Origin: a virus
IMG/VR virus record: IMGVR_UViG_3300023179_000148
Location: 1-52,418 of that record
Direction: 5' to 3' (one strand)
Length of the DNA stretch: 52,418 nucleotides
The notes beneath the pieces are model-generated. The model searched no databases and was not told where the DNA came from. It was given only the letters and a program-made list of their open reading frames with translations. Below are positions 10,063 through 18,057 of the stretch, one piece after another. How positions within the stretch are numbered: the stretch's first letter is position 1; each line of letters starts with the position of its first letter. Made by a program: the position numbers and the translations under genes.

Positions 10063-11942
10063 TGCCATATCTACCACAGATTAAGATTCTTGTTCCTAGC
10101 GCACAAGTTTCTACATATACAACTGGGTCTTTTAGTTTGCCTAGTGCTAAGGGTGCATTTGTCACTCCTAACATTGGTGTTTTTACTGGTGGAGAAAATA
10201 ATGGTGCAGTTTTTAGAAATACTATGGATTATATCAATATACAGTCTTTATCCAATGCAACTAATTTTGGTAATCTAACAGTTTCTCGTTCTTATGTTGG
10301 GGGAGTTAGTAGTACAACAAGAGGCGTAGTAGGTGGTGGATACACAGGAACATACCAAAATGAAATGGATTACATAACAATAGCAAGTACTGGAAATGCC
10401 ACAAGTTTTGGAACTTTATCAGTTTCAAGATATGGTCCTAGTGGAGTATCAACTTCTATAAGAGGTATTTTTGGTGGTGGAGAAGGTGCTTCAATGACCA
10501 ATGTATTGGATTACATAACAATTGCTACAACTGGAAACGCCATTGACTTCGGTGACCTAACAGTTGCAAGACACTCAACTAGTTCTTTTCAATCTCCAAC
10601 AAGAGGAGTATTTTCTAGCGGTAATGATGCAAGTAGCACTAATGTTATTGATTATGTAACTATGGCTACAACGGGAAATGCCGTTGATTTTGGTGATGTG
10701 ACTGTTTATAGAAATGGTCTTGGAGGTTGTTCTTCAACAACAAGAGGACTATTTGCTGGTGGAAATGGCGCTGGTGGTTATCAAAATGTCATAGACTATG
10801 TAACCATTGCCACAACAGGTAACGCCACCGATTTTGGTGATTTAAGTGTTGCAAGACTAGGTAATAGTGGAACATCAAACAGTACAAGAGGAGTTTGGGG
10901 TGGTGGTGAAGATGGTAGTAATGGACTAAACACTATTGATTACAACACTATTTCAACAACAGGCAATTCAGTAGACTTTGGTGACTTAAGTGTTGCAAGA
11001 AGAAGATTAGCAGCCGTTTCAGATTCTCATGGAGGTCTTGACCTAGCTACGTTTGAAAGTGGAAGTGGACAGGCATTTAGTGCCTCAGGTTCAAGAAAAA
11101 CATCGGGCGCTGGAGCGATAACGATAGATAGTTTTAACATCACAAACTTCTCATACACAACTACTTTTGGTGACGTTGTTGGAGCCTACGGAGGAAGAGG
11201 TGCTTGTGCATCTAGCACACGAGGTTTACTCTTTGGCGGAGGTAATCCGACAAACGATATTGAGTACTTTGACTTTGCCTCAAAGGGTAACGGAATTAAC
11301 TTTGGAGATTTAAGTAGGGTGTTAGACAGACCAGCAGGTTTAGCAAATGAAACTAGAGGAATATGTGCCAACGGAAGTAACGGCAGCAGCACAAACTACT
11401 CGACGATAGAGTATGTAACTATTGCAACTACGGGTAACACAACAAACTTTGGAAACTCTACCCAGGCAGCTCAAGCATCAGGTGGTCTATCCTCTAGCAC
11501 ACGAGGAGTTATGTTTGGCGGAGAAAGTGGAGTTGGTGTTAATAACTACTCAGAAATGGGATATATAACCATTGCCACAACAGGAAATGCATCTACTTTT
11601 GGTCAACTAACAGTCGCAAGATGCTTTGTCTCAGGAGCTGCTTCAACCACAAGAGGCTTGATGGCAGGTGGAATTATCTCTAGTGGTTCGAACGTTATTG
11701 ATTACATAACCATTGCGTCAACAGGTAATGCCACCGACTTTGGTGATTTAACCGTTGCTACGGCAAAAAATCTTAACTGTGGTACCTCAGATAAAGTTAC
11801 TGCAGTCTGGGCAATGAACAATAACAATGATTTATTAGAAAAAGTTACCATCGCGTCAACGGGCAATGCCACAAGCTTTGGAAACTTAGCCGAGAGTAGA
11901 TATGCCTGTGCTATGGTAGGAAATTCACACGGAGGGGTATAA
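10062..11942 (+). CDS. Double propeller-repeat host-recognition protein (626 aa)
   Basis: A paralogue of the preceding protein, with an N-terminus aligning to it (PSAQVS...TGSF..PSAKGAF). Residues about 30-325 hold six units with the consensus YxTIATTGNATDFGDLxVAR and TRGxxxGG, ending DSHGGL. A roughly 45-residue linker follows, then a second six-unit set ending NSHGGV. This suggests two six-bladed propellers in one chain, or gene fusion after duplication. Blade sequences are most similar at the DFGDL core and differ at loop positions. Translational coupling to the preceding gene suggests they form one tail substructure. Confidence 0.78.
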   Translation: MPYLPQIKILVPSAQVSTYTTGSFSLPSAKGAFVTPNIGVFTGGENNGAVFRNTMDYINIQSLSNATNFGNLTVSRSYVGGVSSTTRGVVGGGYTGTYQNEMDYITIASTGNATSFGTLSVSRYGPSGVSTSIRGIFGGGEGASMTNVLDYITIATTGNAIDFGDLTVARHSTSSFQSPTRGVFSSGNDASSTNVIDYVTMATTGNAVDFGDVTVYRNGLGGCSSTTRGLFAGGNGAGGYQNVIDYVTIATTGNATDFGDLSVARLGNSGTSNSTRGVWGGGEDGSNGLNTIDYNTISTTGNSVDFGDLSVARRRLAAVSDSHGGLDLATFESGSGQAFSASGSRKTSGAGAITIDSFNITNFSYTTTFGDVVGAYGGRGACASSTRGLLFGGGNPTNDIEYFDFASKGNGINFGDLSRVLDRPAGLANETRGICANGSNGSSTNYSTIEYVTIATTGNTTNFGNSTQAAQASGGLSSSTRGVMFGGESGVGVNNYSEMGYITIATTGNASTFGQLTVARCFVSGAASTTRGLMAGGIISSGSNVIDYITIASTGNATDFGDLTVATAKNLNCGTSDKVTAVWAMNNNNDLLEKVTIASTGNATSFGNLAESRYACAMVGNSHGGV

Positions 11943-11948
11943 GATAAT

Positions 11949-12800
11949 ATGGACATAGAGAAAACAGGTGAGAGGAACTTCATGGAGATAGCACTACAGG
12001 AGGTAAGTAACGATCTAGCAATAACCCCTGAGTATAAGGGAATGTTGGAGCACATCAATGCTAACCTTCCTGCGATTAGCAGAGATTCTGAGAACTTCTA
12101 TAAGTCAGCGTCTCAGTTTAAGAACGTAACCTTAGACGTTACCGACCTTACCCCGATGGGTTCACTAAAGCACATCCTTGCGGTAATTGACCGCACCCGC
12201 ATGGCGCTAGAGGAAGCTCACATCTCAGTTAAGCGTAAGCAAATTGAGTTAAAGAAAAAGACCATCGAGTACGACAATGCCGAGGAAGGTCCTGACAAGG
12301 AACTTCTATGGGTAGATATCGTCGAGATAAACAACCACCTAAACAACTCTGAAAACTCAGTCAAGGGCGCGTTGCGCAAGTTAAGTTTCTTTACTACCCA
12401 ATATCAAGCTATAATGCAAAAACTTGGCAAGGATGAAATTACCGAGGAAGACTACGAGCTTAACGAGTCTAGACATCATGTAATGACCGCGATGAAACAA
12501 GCTCTAAACGCAGCTCGTACTCGAAACGGAGTTATCGATGAAGGTAATCATATTTATTTATTTGACATGGGTATCAACGGTGCAGTTGCCCAGGCTGAAA
12601 TTTTTGCCTATTTACAAGCAGAGCAAGAAATGCTTGCAAAGGGTGAAGAACCAACCCACGAGCTCACAGTTAGATGGCTTGAGGCTTGCGCCGACAAGTT
12701 TGCTGACTGCGGAGCTAAGTTCGCTGAACTACGTGGTTTCATTCCACTAGACAAGAAATCACTAGCAAAGGAGATTACAAGTGGCAAAGAAAGTAATTAG
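11949..12800 (+). CDS. Helical phage protein of unknown function (283 aa)
   Basis: A charged, mostly helical protein without cysteine motifs except near the C-terminus (CADKFADCGAKF). Residues 75-150 look like a coiled coil (RTRMALEEAHISVKRKQIEL). No catalytic motif is seen. A second in-frame ATG at 11982 with an upstream GAGAGG is an equally plausible start; the annotated one has GGAGG thirteen bases before it. The gene directly follows the propeller genes and overlaps the next gene by 20 bases, so it probably belongs to the tail-fibre operon. Confidence 0.65.
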   Translation: MDIEKTGERNFMEIALQEVSNDLAITPEYKGMLEHINANLPAISRDSENFYKSASQFKNVTLDVTDLTPMGSLKHILAVIDRTRMALEEAHISVKRKQIELKKKTIEYDNAEEGPDKELLWVDIVEINNHLNNSENSVKGALRKLSFFTTQYQAIMQKLGKDEITEEDYELNESRHHVMTAMKQALNAARTRNGVIDEGNHIYLFDMGINGAVAQAEIFAYLQAEQEMLAKGEEPTHELTVRWLEACADKFADCGAKFAELRGFIPLDKKSLAKEITSGKESN

Positions 12801-13080
12801 TTATAAATTAAACGCAGATGGTACTGTCCCTGATTATGTAGAAGATGGTGGCTACCTAGCAAAAGAACCAAACGACACACCCAATATGGTTGTGCTTGGT
12901 GTATCAAAAGATGGTGCTGATATTTCAGGTGCGGTGGCTGAGTTTGCTGATGAAGCAAGTGCTGTTACCTACGTAAACACTTATCTTTCTGATACTACAA
13001 CTACTGACCCAATTACAGGTGAAGAAAGAATTTTTGTAGTAGCAGATGCAGTAGCAGATCTGTTTTTAAAATTAGCATAG
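12781..13080 (+). CDS. Small phage protein of unknown function (99 aa)
   Basis: The start is GTG, with AAAGGAG about eight bases upstream, inside the end of the preceding gene. The protein is acidic, beginning MAKKVISYKLNADGTVPDYVEDGGYL, with a C-terminal helix rich in Ala, Val and Asp. No known domain is recognised. It is the last gene of the plus-strand fibre block before a 111-base AT-rich gap. Confidence 0.65.
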   Translation: MAKKVISYKLNADGTVPDYVEDGGYLAKEPNDTPNMVVLGVSKDGADISGAVAEFADEASAVTYVNTYLSDTTTTDPITGEERIFVVADAVADLFLKLA

Positions 13081-13172
13081 TTTAAAACTTATCTATATAT
13101 AAGTACGTTTATAAGTGTAGTTATATTTTTACGTAGGTAAAACATACCCGATAATATATAACTTTTGCTTAA

Positions 13173-13178
13173 TATAAT
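13173..13178 (+). promoter_or_regulatory. Candidate promoter -10 (TATAAT) giving a near-leaderless transcript
   Basis: A consensus TATAAT lies 13 bases before the ATG at 13192, in an AT-rich 111-base gap. No Shine-Dalgarno precedes that ATG, so transcription starting about seven bases after the -10 would give a very short leader; leaderless mRNAs are common in Actinobacteria. No convincing -35 was found. A small inverted repeat (13087-13092 with 13099-13104) lies earlier in the gap. Confidence 0.45.
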
Positions 13179-13191
13179 GTAAACTATACCT

Positions 13192-14232
13192 ATGATAAAA
13201 GTTGCCGCATATACCATCGCCCTAAACGAGGAGAAGCACGCTCAGCGGTGGGCAGACACTACTAAAGATGCAGATTTTAGATTGGTATGTGATACAGGAT
13301 CTACAGATAAAACAGTAGAGATATTAAGAAGTAATGGCGTTGTTGTCTATGAAATAAGTGTAAAGCCTTGGAGATTTGATGTTGCAAGAAATACTGCTCA
13401 AAGCCTATTGCCAGCAGATATAGATGTATGTTTAAGTTTAGATTTAGATGAAGTAGTAGATAAAGATTTTTTTAAAAAAGTAAAAGAACACTGGGCACCT
13501 GGTGCTAATAAAGGATGGTGTGACTTTGACACTGGTCACACTTGGCTTGGTGCTCGTTTGCACGCTAGAAATGGTATTTATTGGAAGTATCCTATTCATG
13601 AAGTATTTGTTCCATCCCTTGACACTCCCTTAATGAGTTGTACTATTCCTACCAAAATGTATCATAAACCAGATAATACAAAGTCTCGTGGTCAGTATAT
13701 GACAATGCTTGTTGCAGCAAGTAAAGAATTTGGCGAAGATCATAGGATTTGGGTTTATCTTTGCCGTGAGTATTTTTACTACAGAATGTGGGAACTAGTT
13801 ATAAGTAGCGCTCAAAAAGTTACTGATTTTAGTAAAGATTGGTACGTAGAACGTGCGGCAGTTTGTAGATTTGCATCAGAAGCATGTAGAAATTTAGGAA
13901 GACTTGAAGAAGCTCATACTTGGGCAGATAAAGCAATATCAATTGATCCATGCGGTGAGGCTTATTATGAAAAAGTACGTTGTTACTATGAACAATCAGA
14001 CTGGAGTGGCGTCTGGGAAACTTGTAAATTAATTGCTAAATGTGAACCAACTAAGCATTATTTATCGTCTGAAGCACTATGGAATTGGATGCTAGACGAT
14101 ATGAGAGCTTTATCTGCTCACAATTTAGGAGATAAAGAAAAAGCAATAGAATATGGAGAAAAAGCCCTTAAAGGAAATCCGAACGAGACTAGATTAAAAA
14201 ATAATTTAGTTTTTTATCGCCAAGGTATTTAA
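13192..14232 (+). CDS. Glycosyltransferase family 2 with C-terminal TPR-like region (346 aa)
   Basis: The N-terminal GT-A domain has a nucleotide-sugar binding start (VAAYTIALNEEKH), the motif CDTGSTDKT (residues 33-41) and a DxD-type motif LDLDEVV with Asp84 and Asp86, as in family 2 glycosyltransferases. Residues about 215-340 form helical repeats resembling TPRs (for example LGDKEKAIEYGEKALKGNP). It would transfer a sugar from an activated nucleotide donor; the acceptor is unknown. The stop overlaps the start of the second glycosyltransferase at 14232, so the pair likely works together, plausibly on fibre proteins or host glycans. Confidence 0.85.
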   Translation: MIKVAAYTIALNEEKHAQRWADTTKDADFRLVCDTGSTDKTVEILRSNGVVVYEISVKPWRFDVARNTAQSLLPADIDVCLSLDLDEVVDKDFFKKVKEHWAPGANKGWCDFDTGHTWLGARLHARNGIYWKYPIHEVFVPSLDTPLMSCTIPTKMYHKPDNTKSRGQYMTMLVAASKEFGEDHRIWVYLCREYFYYRMWELVISSAQKVTDFSKDWYVERAAVCRFASEACRNLGRLEEAHTWADKAISIDPCGEAYYEKVRCYYEQSDWSGVWETCKLIAKCEPTKHYLSSEALWNWMLDDMRALSAHNLGDKEKAIEYGEKALKGNPNETRLKNNLVFYRQGI

Positions 14233-15098
14233 TGATACAGCCAAACGTATTTTTAGCCCTTCTTGTAAAACAAAAAGAAGCCGTTCTTCCACTTTTTTTA
14301 GAAAGTTTAAATAATTGGGACTATCCTAAAGAAAACATATTTATCTACATTAGAACTAATAACAACACAGATAACACAAAACAACTTTTAGAAGAGTGGA
14401 TAGAAGAATATGGGGATAAATATAAAGGATTAATCTACAACAGCGAAGATGTGCCAGAAAAGGTAGAAAAATATGATGTTCATTTTTGGAATGGAGAAAG
14501 ATTTAGAGTTTTAGGAAAAATTCGTCAAGAAAGTATGAATCAAGCTTTGCTAACAGATTGCGAATATTACTTTGTAGTAGATATCGATAACTTTTTGTTT
14601 CCAGAAACTCTTAAAGAGTTAGTAAAACTAGACTTACCAATAGTTGCTCCATTTTTAAGGTATGCGGTTGCTTTTGGAGAAAATGCTGATACTCCTATAG
14701 AAGCTGCTAAGCGAGAAGGTCATATGAGTAGGTACTACTCAAACTATCACGACAAGGTAGATGATTTTGGATCAATTATTGCAGAAGATATTTACTACAA
14801 AATTTTAAATCAAGAAATAAAAGGACTAATTGAATGTATGTGTGTTCACTGTACTTATTTAATTAAAAGAGAGTATTTATCTGAACTTAATTATTTAGAG
14901 CAATCAGATCGCTGGGAGTATATGGTTTTTTCTAATTCGGCTAGGGATAAAGGGATTACTCAGTACCTAGACAATAGAACTATATATGGAGTTTTAACCT
15001 TAAGCGAAAATATAGGGGCTTCTAGATGGTGGTTTAATTACTTAAAGAGTAAAGAAAATAGAACAGAAAAATATAAATCTATTACTAGTTTTACATAA
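14232..15098 (+). CDS. Collagen galactosyltransferase-like glycosyltransferase (288 aa)
   Basis: The domain opens with PNVFLALLVKQKEAVLPLFL, then NWDYPKENIFIYIRT, then NNNTDNT (residues 43-49), a DxD motif VVDIDNFLFP (Asp117, Asp119), IVAPFLR (about residue 137), and VHCTYLIKREYL (about 205-216). This order and wording recall the N-terminal glycosyltransferase domain of animal procollagen galactosyltransferases (COLGALT/GLT25D) and lysyl-hydroxylase GT domains, where I recall LALLARN, a DHNxDNT-type motif and a DxDN motif. The assignment is from memory of those sequences. In this phage the acceptor could be the collagen-like fibres; a generic GT-A role is the alternative. The 3' end overlaps the convergent epimerase gene by eight bases. 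Confidence 0.75.
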   Translation: MIQPNVFLALLVKQKEAVLPLFLESLNNWDYPKENIFIYIRTNNNTDNTKQLLEEWIEEYGDKYKGLIYNSEDVPEKVEKYDVHFWNGERFRVLGKIRQESMNQALLTDCEYYFVVDIDNFLFPETLKELVKLDLPIVAPFLRYAVAFGENADTPIEAAKREGHMSRYYSNYHDKVDDFGSIIAEDIYYKILNQEIKGLIECMCVHCTYLIKREYLSELNYLEQSDRWEYMVFSNSARDKGITQYLDNRTIYGVLTLSENIGASRWWFNYLKSKENRTEKYKSITSFT

Positions 15099-16095
15099 TT
15101 CTATCTGTCCAAGTTTTTGGAGTTTTATTAGTAATAAACTCTAAAGGCAGGTGATAATTAAATTCTCTAGCGCCTTTGGATTTAATCCAATTTACTAGTT
15201 CTATTAATCCAGAATTCAACAAAGTAGTAGTTTTATAGTTTAAAAGTTCTCTTGCTAGATCGGCTGAGCAGTTAGCGTGAAACACTTCTTGAGGTCTTCC
15301 TGGCATATAAATTGGATCTAACTTAAAATTAATAATTACTGATAGTTTTTGGGCTAGTTCATTTATGGTAACAAACTCTTCATCTGGACCAATATTAACA
15401 ATTTGACCATCAGCAACATCGGTCTCACATGCAATCATAAGTGGGTCGATAACATCTTGCATAAATGAGAAACACCTTTTTTGCTCGCCATTTCCATAAA
15501 TAATAGGTTGCTTGCCTTGAAGCATTCTATTTATCATAATCGAGGCTACGTTTCTGTAGGGGTCATCAAATTTTTGTCTAGGACCAATGATGTTGTGTGG
15601 AACGAGTATTACATAATTAAGTCCGTGAGTGTCTGCAATATTTTTAATCATAAGTTCAGCCCCGTACTTTGCAATTCCATACGGATCCTGAGGCTTAGGA
15701 GTCATTGACTCAACAAAAGGAACTACATCTTGAGTTCCATACCTTGCCATAGAAGATAAATGAACAATTTTTTTAACATTAGCCTTTACACAAGCACTCA
15801 TTATGTTTGTAGTTATCTGCATAGTATTTCTGACAACTAGGGATGGAGAAAATACAGAGAGTCCTTCATAAGCAGTACATGCAGTATGAACTACTAAATT
15901 TACATTTTCAAAAAGAGGTTGGATTAGTTCTAAATTATCTAAATCTATATTATAAAAATCAACATCTGAAGGTACATTTTCTTTGTATCCACCTAGTAAA
16001 TTATCTATTCCTATAACATCATAGCCTTTAGCAAGAAAAGCATCTGCTAAATGACTGCCCATAAATCCTGCTACACCAGTTATTAATACTTTCAT
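15091..16095 (-). CDS. NAD-dependent epimerase, UDP-glucose 4-epimerase-like (334 aa)
   Basis: An extended short-chain dehydrogenase/reductase with the NAD-binding motif GVAGFMGS (Gly7, Gly10, Gly13), an acidic residue after the second strand (IGIDN, Asp31), an active-site Ser in HLSSMARYG (about residue 114) and the catalytic YGIAK (Tyr139, Lys143). Length matches GalE-type enzymes, which interconvert UDP-glucose and UDP-galactose; related members act on other nucleotide sugars or are dehydratases, so substrate is inferred. The gene ends tail-to-tail with the collagen-galactosyltransferase-like gene and overlaps the start of its downstream partner's reading by four bases at 16092. Confidence 0.85.
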   Translation of the reverse strand: MKVLITGVAGFMGSHLADAFLAKGYDVIGIDNLLGGYKENVPSDVDFYNIDLDNLELIQPLFENVNLVVHTACTAYEGLSVFSPSLVVRNTMQITTNIMSACVKANVKKIVHLSSMARYGTQDVVPFVESMTPKPQDPYGIAKYGAELMIKNIADTHGLNYVILVPHNIIGPRQKFDDPYRNVASIMINRMLQGKQPIIYGNGEQKRCFSFMQDVIDPLMIACETDVADGQIVNIGPDEEFVTINELAQKLSVIINFKLDPIYMPGRPQEVFHANCSADLARELLNYKTTTLLNSGLIELVNWIKSKGAREFNYHLPLEFITNKTPKTWTDRIM

Positions 16096-16772
16096 TTGTT
16101 AATTGCTTTTTTTAGTTTTGTAATATCACTTTCAAAGTTTGTTATTTTGTATTTAGCAAAAGCATTTCTTTCGCGCTCATACATCCAAGGAGAGTTTATC
16201 GCAGAATACAGATCATCAACAGGTGCTTTACTAACTGCGTAGTGATGATGCTCTAAAATAACTTCAGGACAGTATCTAAGAGTTCCCATAAAATCACCTA
16301 ACAGTTTCCAAAAATTATCTATATATAGATGTAATAACTCAGGGGGGGCTAGATAGCCAAGTGTTCTTACAATATTTAAATCAAAACAAGTTCCGTTGCT
16401 AGGTAAACGATCCCTTTGAGCCAAATCATCTGGGTATGAAATGCCCATAGGCACATCTTTTATTGCATTAATAAGGTTTTCATCCCACTTAGGTGTCATC
16501 ACAATTGTGTCATCAGCTGCCCAAAGAATATAGTCATACTCGTTCATATACTTATTTGCCATTCGATTTAATTTTTCATTCACACCTAACTGCTCTGGTT
16601 TAGGCCCTATTTCATATTTAATACCCTGCATTCTTGGATATAAAGCGTGATCATCTTCATCTAAGCAAGCGATTATGTCTGAAACAGTTGAGTGGTACCT
16701 TAAAGAGTCTACTGCTCTAACAAATCTTTTAGGACGAGTTCTAGATGGAACTAAAATAACTGAACGAGTCAT
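16092..16772 (-). CDS. Glycosyltransferase family 2-like protein (226 aa)
   Basis: Compact GT-A-like protein. It starts SVILVPSRTRPKRFVRAVDSL, as in nucleotide-sugar binding N-termini, has DEDDHALY (about residue 38) and a central WAADDTIV (about residue 114) that would hold the metal-binding acidic pair. The ending EHHHYAVSKAPVDD contains a His cluster typical of small phage and bacterial glycosyltransferases. Its stop overlaps the start of the epimerase by four bases (ATGA), so they are co-translated. Substrate unknown; fibre or cell-surface glycosylation is inferred from neighbours. Confidence 0.75.
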   Translation of the reverse strand: MTRSVILVPSRTRPKRFVRAVDSLRYHSTVSDIIACLDEDDHALYPRMQGIKYEIGPKPEQLGVNEKLNRMANKYMNEYDYILWAADDTIVMTPKWDENLINAIKDVPMGISYPDDLAQRDRLPSNGTCFDLNIVRTLGYLAPPELLHLYIDNFWKLLGDFMGTLRYCPEVILEHHHYAVSKAPVDDLYSAINSPWMYERERNAFAKYKITNFESDITKLKKAINK

Positions 16773-16797
16773 AACTTAATTTTAACATGGAATATAT

Positions 16798-16832
16798 AAA
16801 AAATAGGGATAACTCTTTAGAAGTTATCCCTA
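16798..16832 (-). terminator. Intrinsic terminator after the secreted-protein gene
   Basis: An 11-bp perfect stem (16804-16814 with 16822-16832) with a 7-base loop, followed on the minus strand by a run of six T. It lies 15 bases after the stop codon of the gene at 16847 and separates it from the glycosyltransferase genes. Confidence 0.85.
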
Positions 16833-16846
16833 CTTTAAATTTTGTA

Positions 16847-17989
16847 TTACTTAGAAATACCTTCACCCTTAATAACTGTTTCTTGTCCTGTAGCAAGATC
16901 ACGAACTACAACCGAAACGGTGTAATCACGACCTGCTCCAAGGGATCCAACATTTAGAGTCTGAGCCGTACCATCTGTTCCAATTGCAGTAGTTGAGCCA
17001 GTTTTATTATCACGGACAATAAGAGTTGCCCAAGATTTACTTGCATCAAAGTTTGGAACCGCAGGCATTGCAATAGCCACAGATAAGGCTCCAGAGGCAT
17101 CTACAACTTGAGATGAGATAGATGGAGCAGTGATGGTTGCTCTATCTGTCGTATCACTTCGGGCTGGAGTTGGCGCTGGTGTATTTGAGGCGACAGTTGC
17201 AACTACAGGGTTTGATATTACAGTTTCAGTATTTGTCAAAGTATCACGAATAACTGTTTTAACTGTGACGTTTTGATCTTGTGGAAGATTATTAATGGTT
17301 ACTGTACTTTGCCCCTGCGCAAGACCGACTGATGTAGTTGAACGCCCATCAGTAACTGTGTAAACAGATACGCTAGATGTTGATGGAATATCATTAATAC
17401 CAGTAACATCAATTGTCATTGATACAGATTTATCAGCATTGAGTGTCTGAGATGTAACTATAGGTGAATTAGCTGGAGCCACAGCAGGATCAGTTGGCTC
17501 TGTAGGCAATGTGACTGAAGAAAGTTGAATAATTTCATATGTAGGAGTCACCTTGACATCAGGTGCAACATAGACTGAAACTATCGAGCCTTGAGTAATT
17601 GGTTTAAGTCTGGTTATACCATTTGAATCAACATACTTAACTCCAGCACTAGCAGGAAGTTTTACAATAATTCCGTATGAATCAATTACCCGATTTGGTG
17701 AGTAACCATCCCAAGTAACAATTTTGTCAACAACACCATCAATAATGACTGCATACTTTGCTTTGGCAGATGGAGCATCAGTAAGTCCAGACATCTGAGG
17801 TGTAGATGTTATTTCATCTAAAGTAATTGCAAAGTAACCATCTGCTCTTGTTTGAAGTAAATCTTCGGACTTCATTCGAGATACTGTGCTTTGCGCATCT
17901 GTATCTGCTACCCAACCAGCAAAGGCTGGGCTAGCAATAAGTGTTAGCGTAGTGGCTAAACCTAATATACGTAATTTATTCTTTAACAT
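16847..17989 (-). CDS. Secreted protein with signal peptide and beta-sandwich repeats (380 aa)
   Basis: The N-terminus is a classical signal peptide: Lys/Arg-rich start, hydrophobic core LGLATTLTLIASP and AFA-G cleavage site near residue 24. The mature protein contains at least two related Thr/Ser/Val-rich segments (about 190-265 and 290-378) with shared phrases such as VSVYTVTDGRST.TSVG / LIVRDNKTGSTTAIG and VIRDTLTNTETVI / VVRDLATGQETVI, suggesting repeated Ig- or FnIII-like domains. It has its own promoter and terminator, so it is expressed separately from its neighbours. Function unknown; a secreted or cell-surface factor altering the host envelope is possible. Signal-peptide proteins are unusual among phage early genes. 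Confidence 0.75.
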   Translation of the reverse strand: MLKNKLRILGLATTLTLIASPAFAGWVADTDAQSTVSRMKSEDLLQTRADGYFAITLDEITSTPQMSGLTDAPSAKAKYAVIIDGVVDKIVTWDGYSPNRVIDSYGIIVKLPASAGVKYVDSNGITRLKPITQGSIVSVYVAPDVKVTPTYEIIQLSSVTLPTEPTDPAVAPANSPIVTSQTLNADKSVSMTIDVTGINDIPSTSSVSVYTVTDGRSTTSVGLAQGQSTVTINNLPQDQNVTVKTVIRDTLTNTETVISNPVVATVASNTPAPTPARSDTTDRATITAPSISSQVVDASGALSVAIAMPAVPNFDASKSWATLIVRDNKTGSTTAIGTDGTAQTLNVGSLGAGRDYTVSVVVRDLATGQETVIKGEGISK

Positions 17990-18023
17990 TCTTGCTCCTA
18001 GTCATTTTGTCTCTTAAGAAGCA

Positions 18024-18052
18024 ATACTAGTAGGTAGGCTAGTAAATAGCAA
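18024..18052 (-). promoter_or_regulatory. Promoter for the secreted-protein gene
   Basis: On the minus strand TTGCTA (18047-18052) and TAGTAT (18024-18029) are separated by exactly 17 bases, a good housekeeping-sigma promoter. It lies between the WhiB stop and the signal-peptide gene, which also has AGGAG six bases before its ATG. Confidence 0.65.
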
Positions 18053-18057
18053 GTAGG

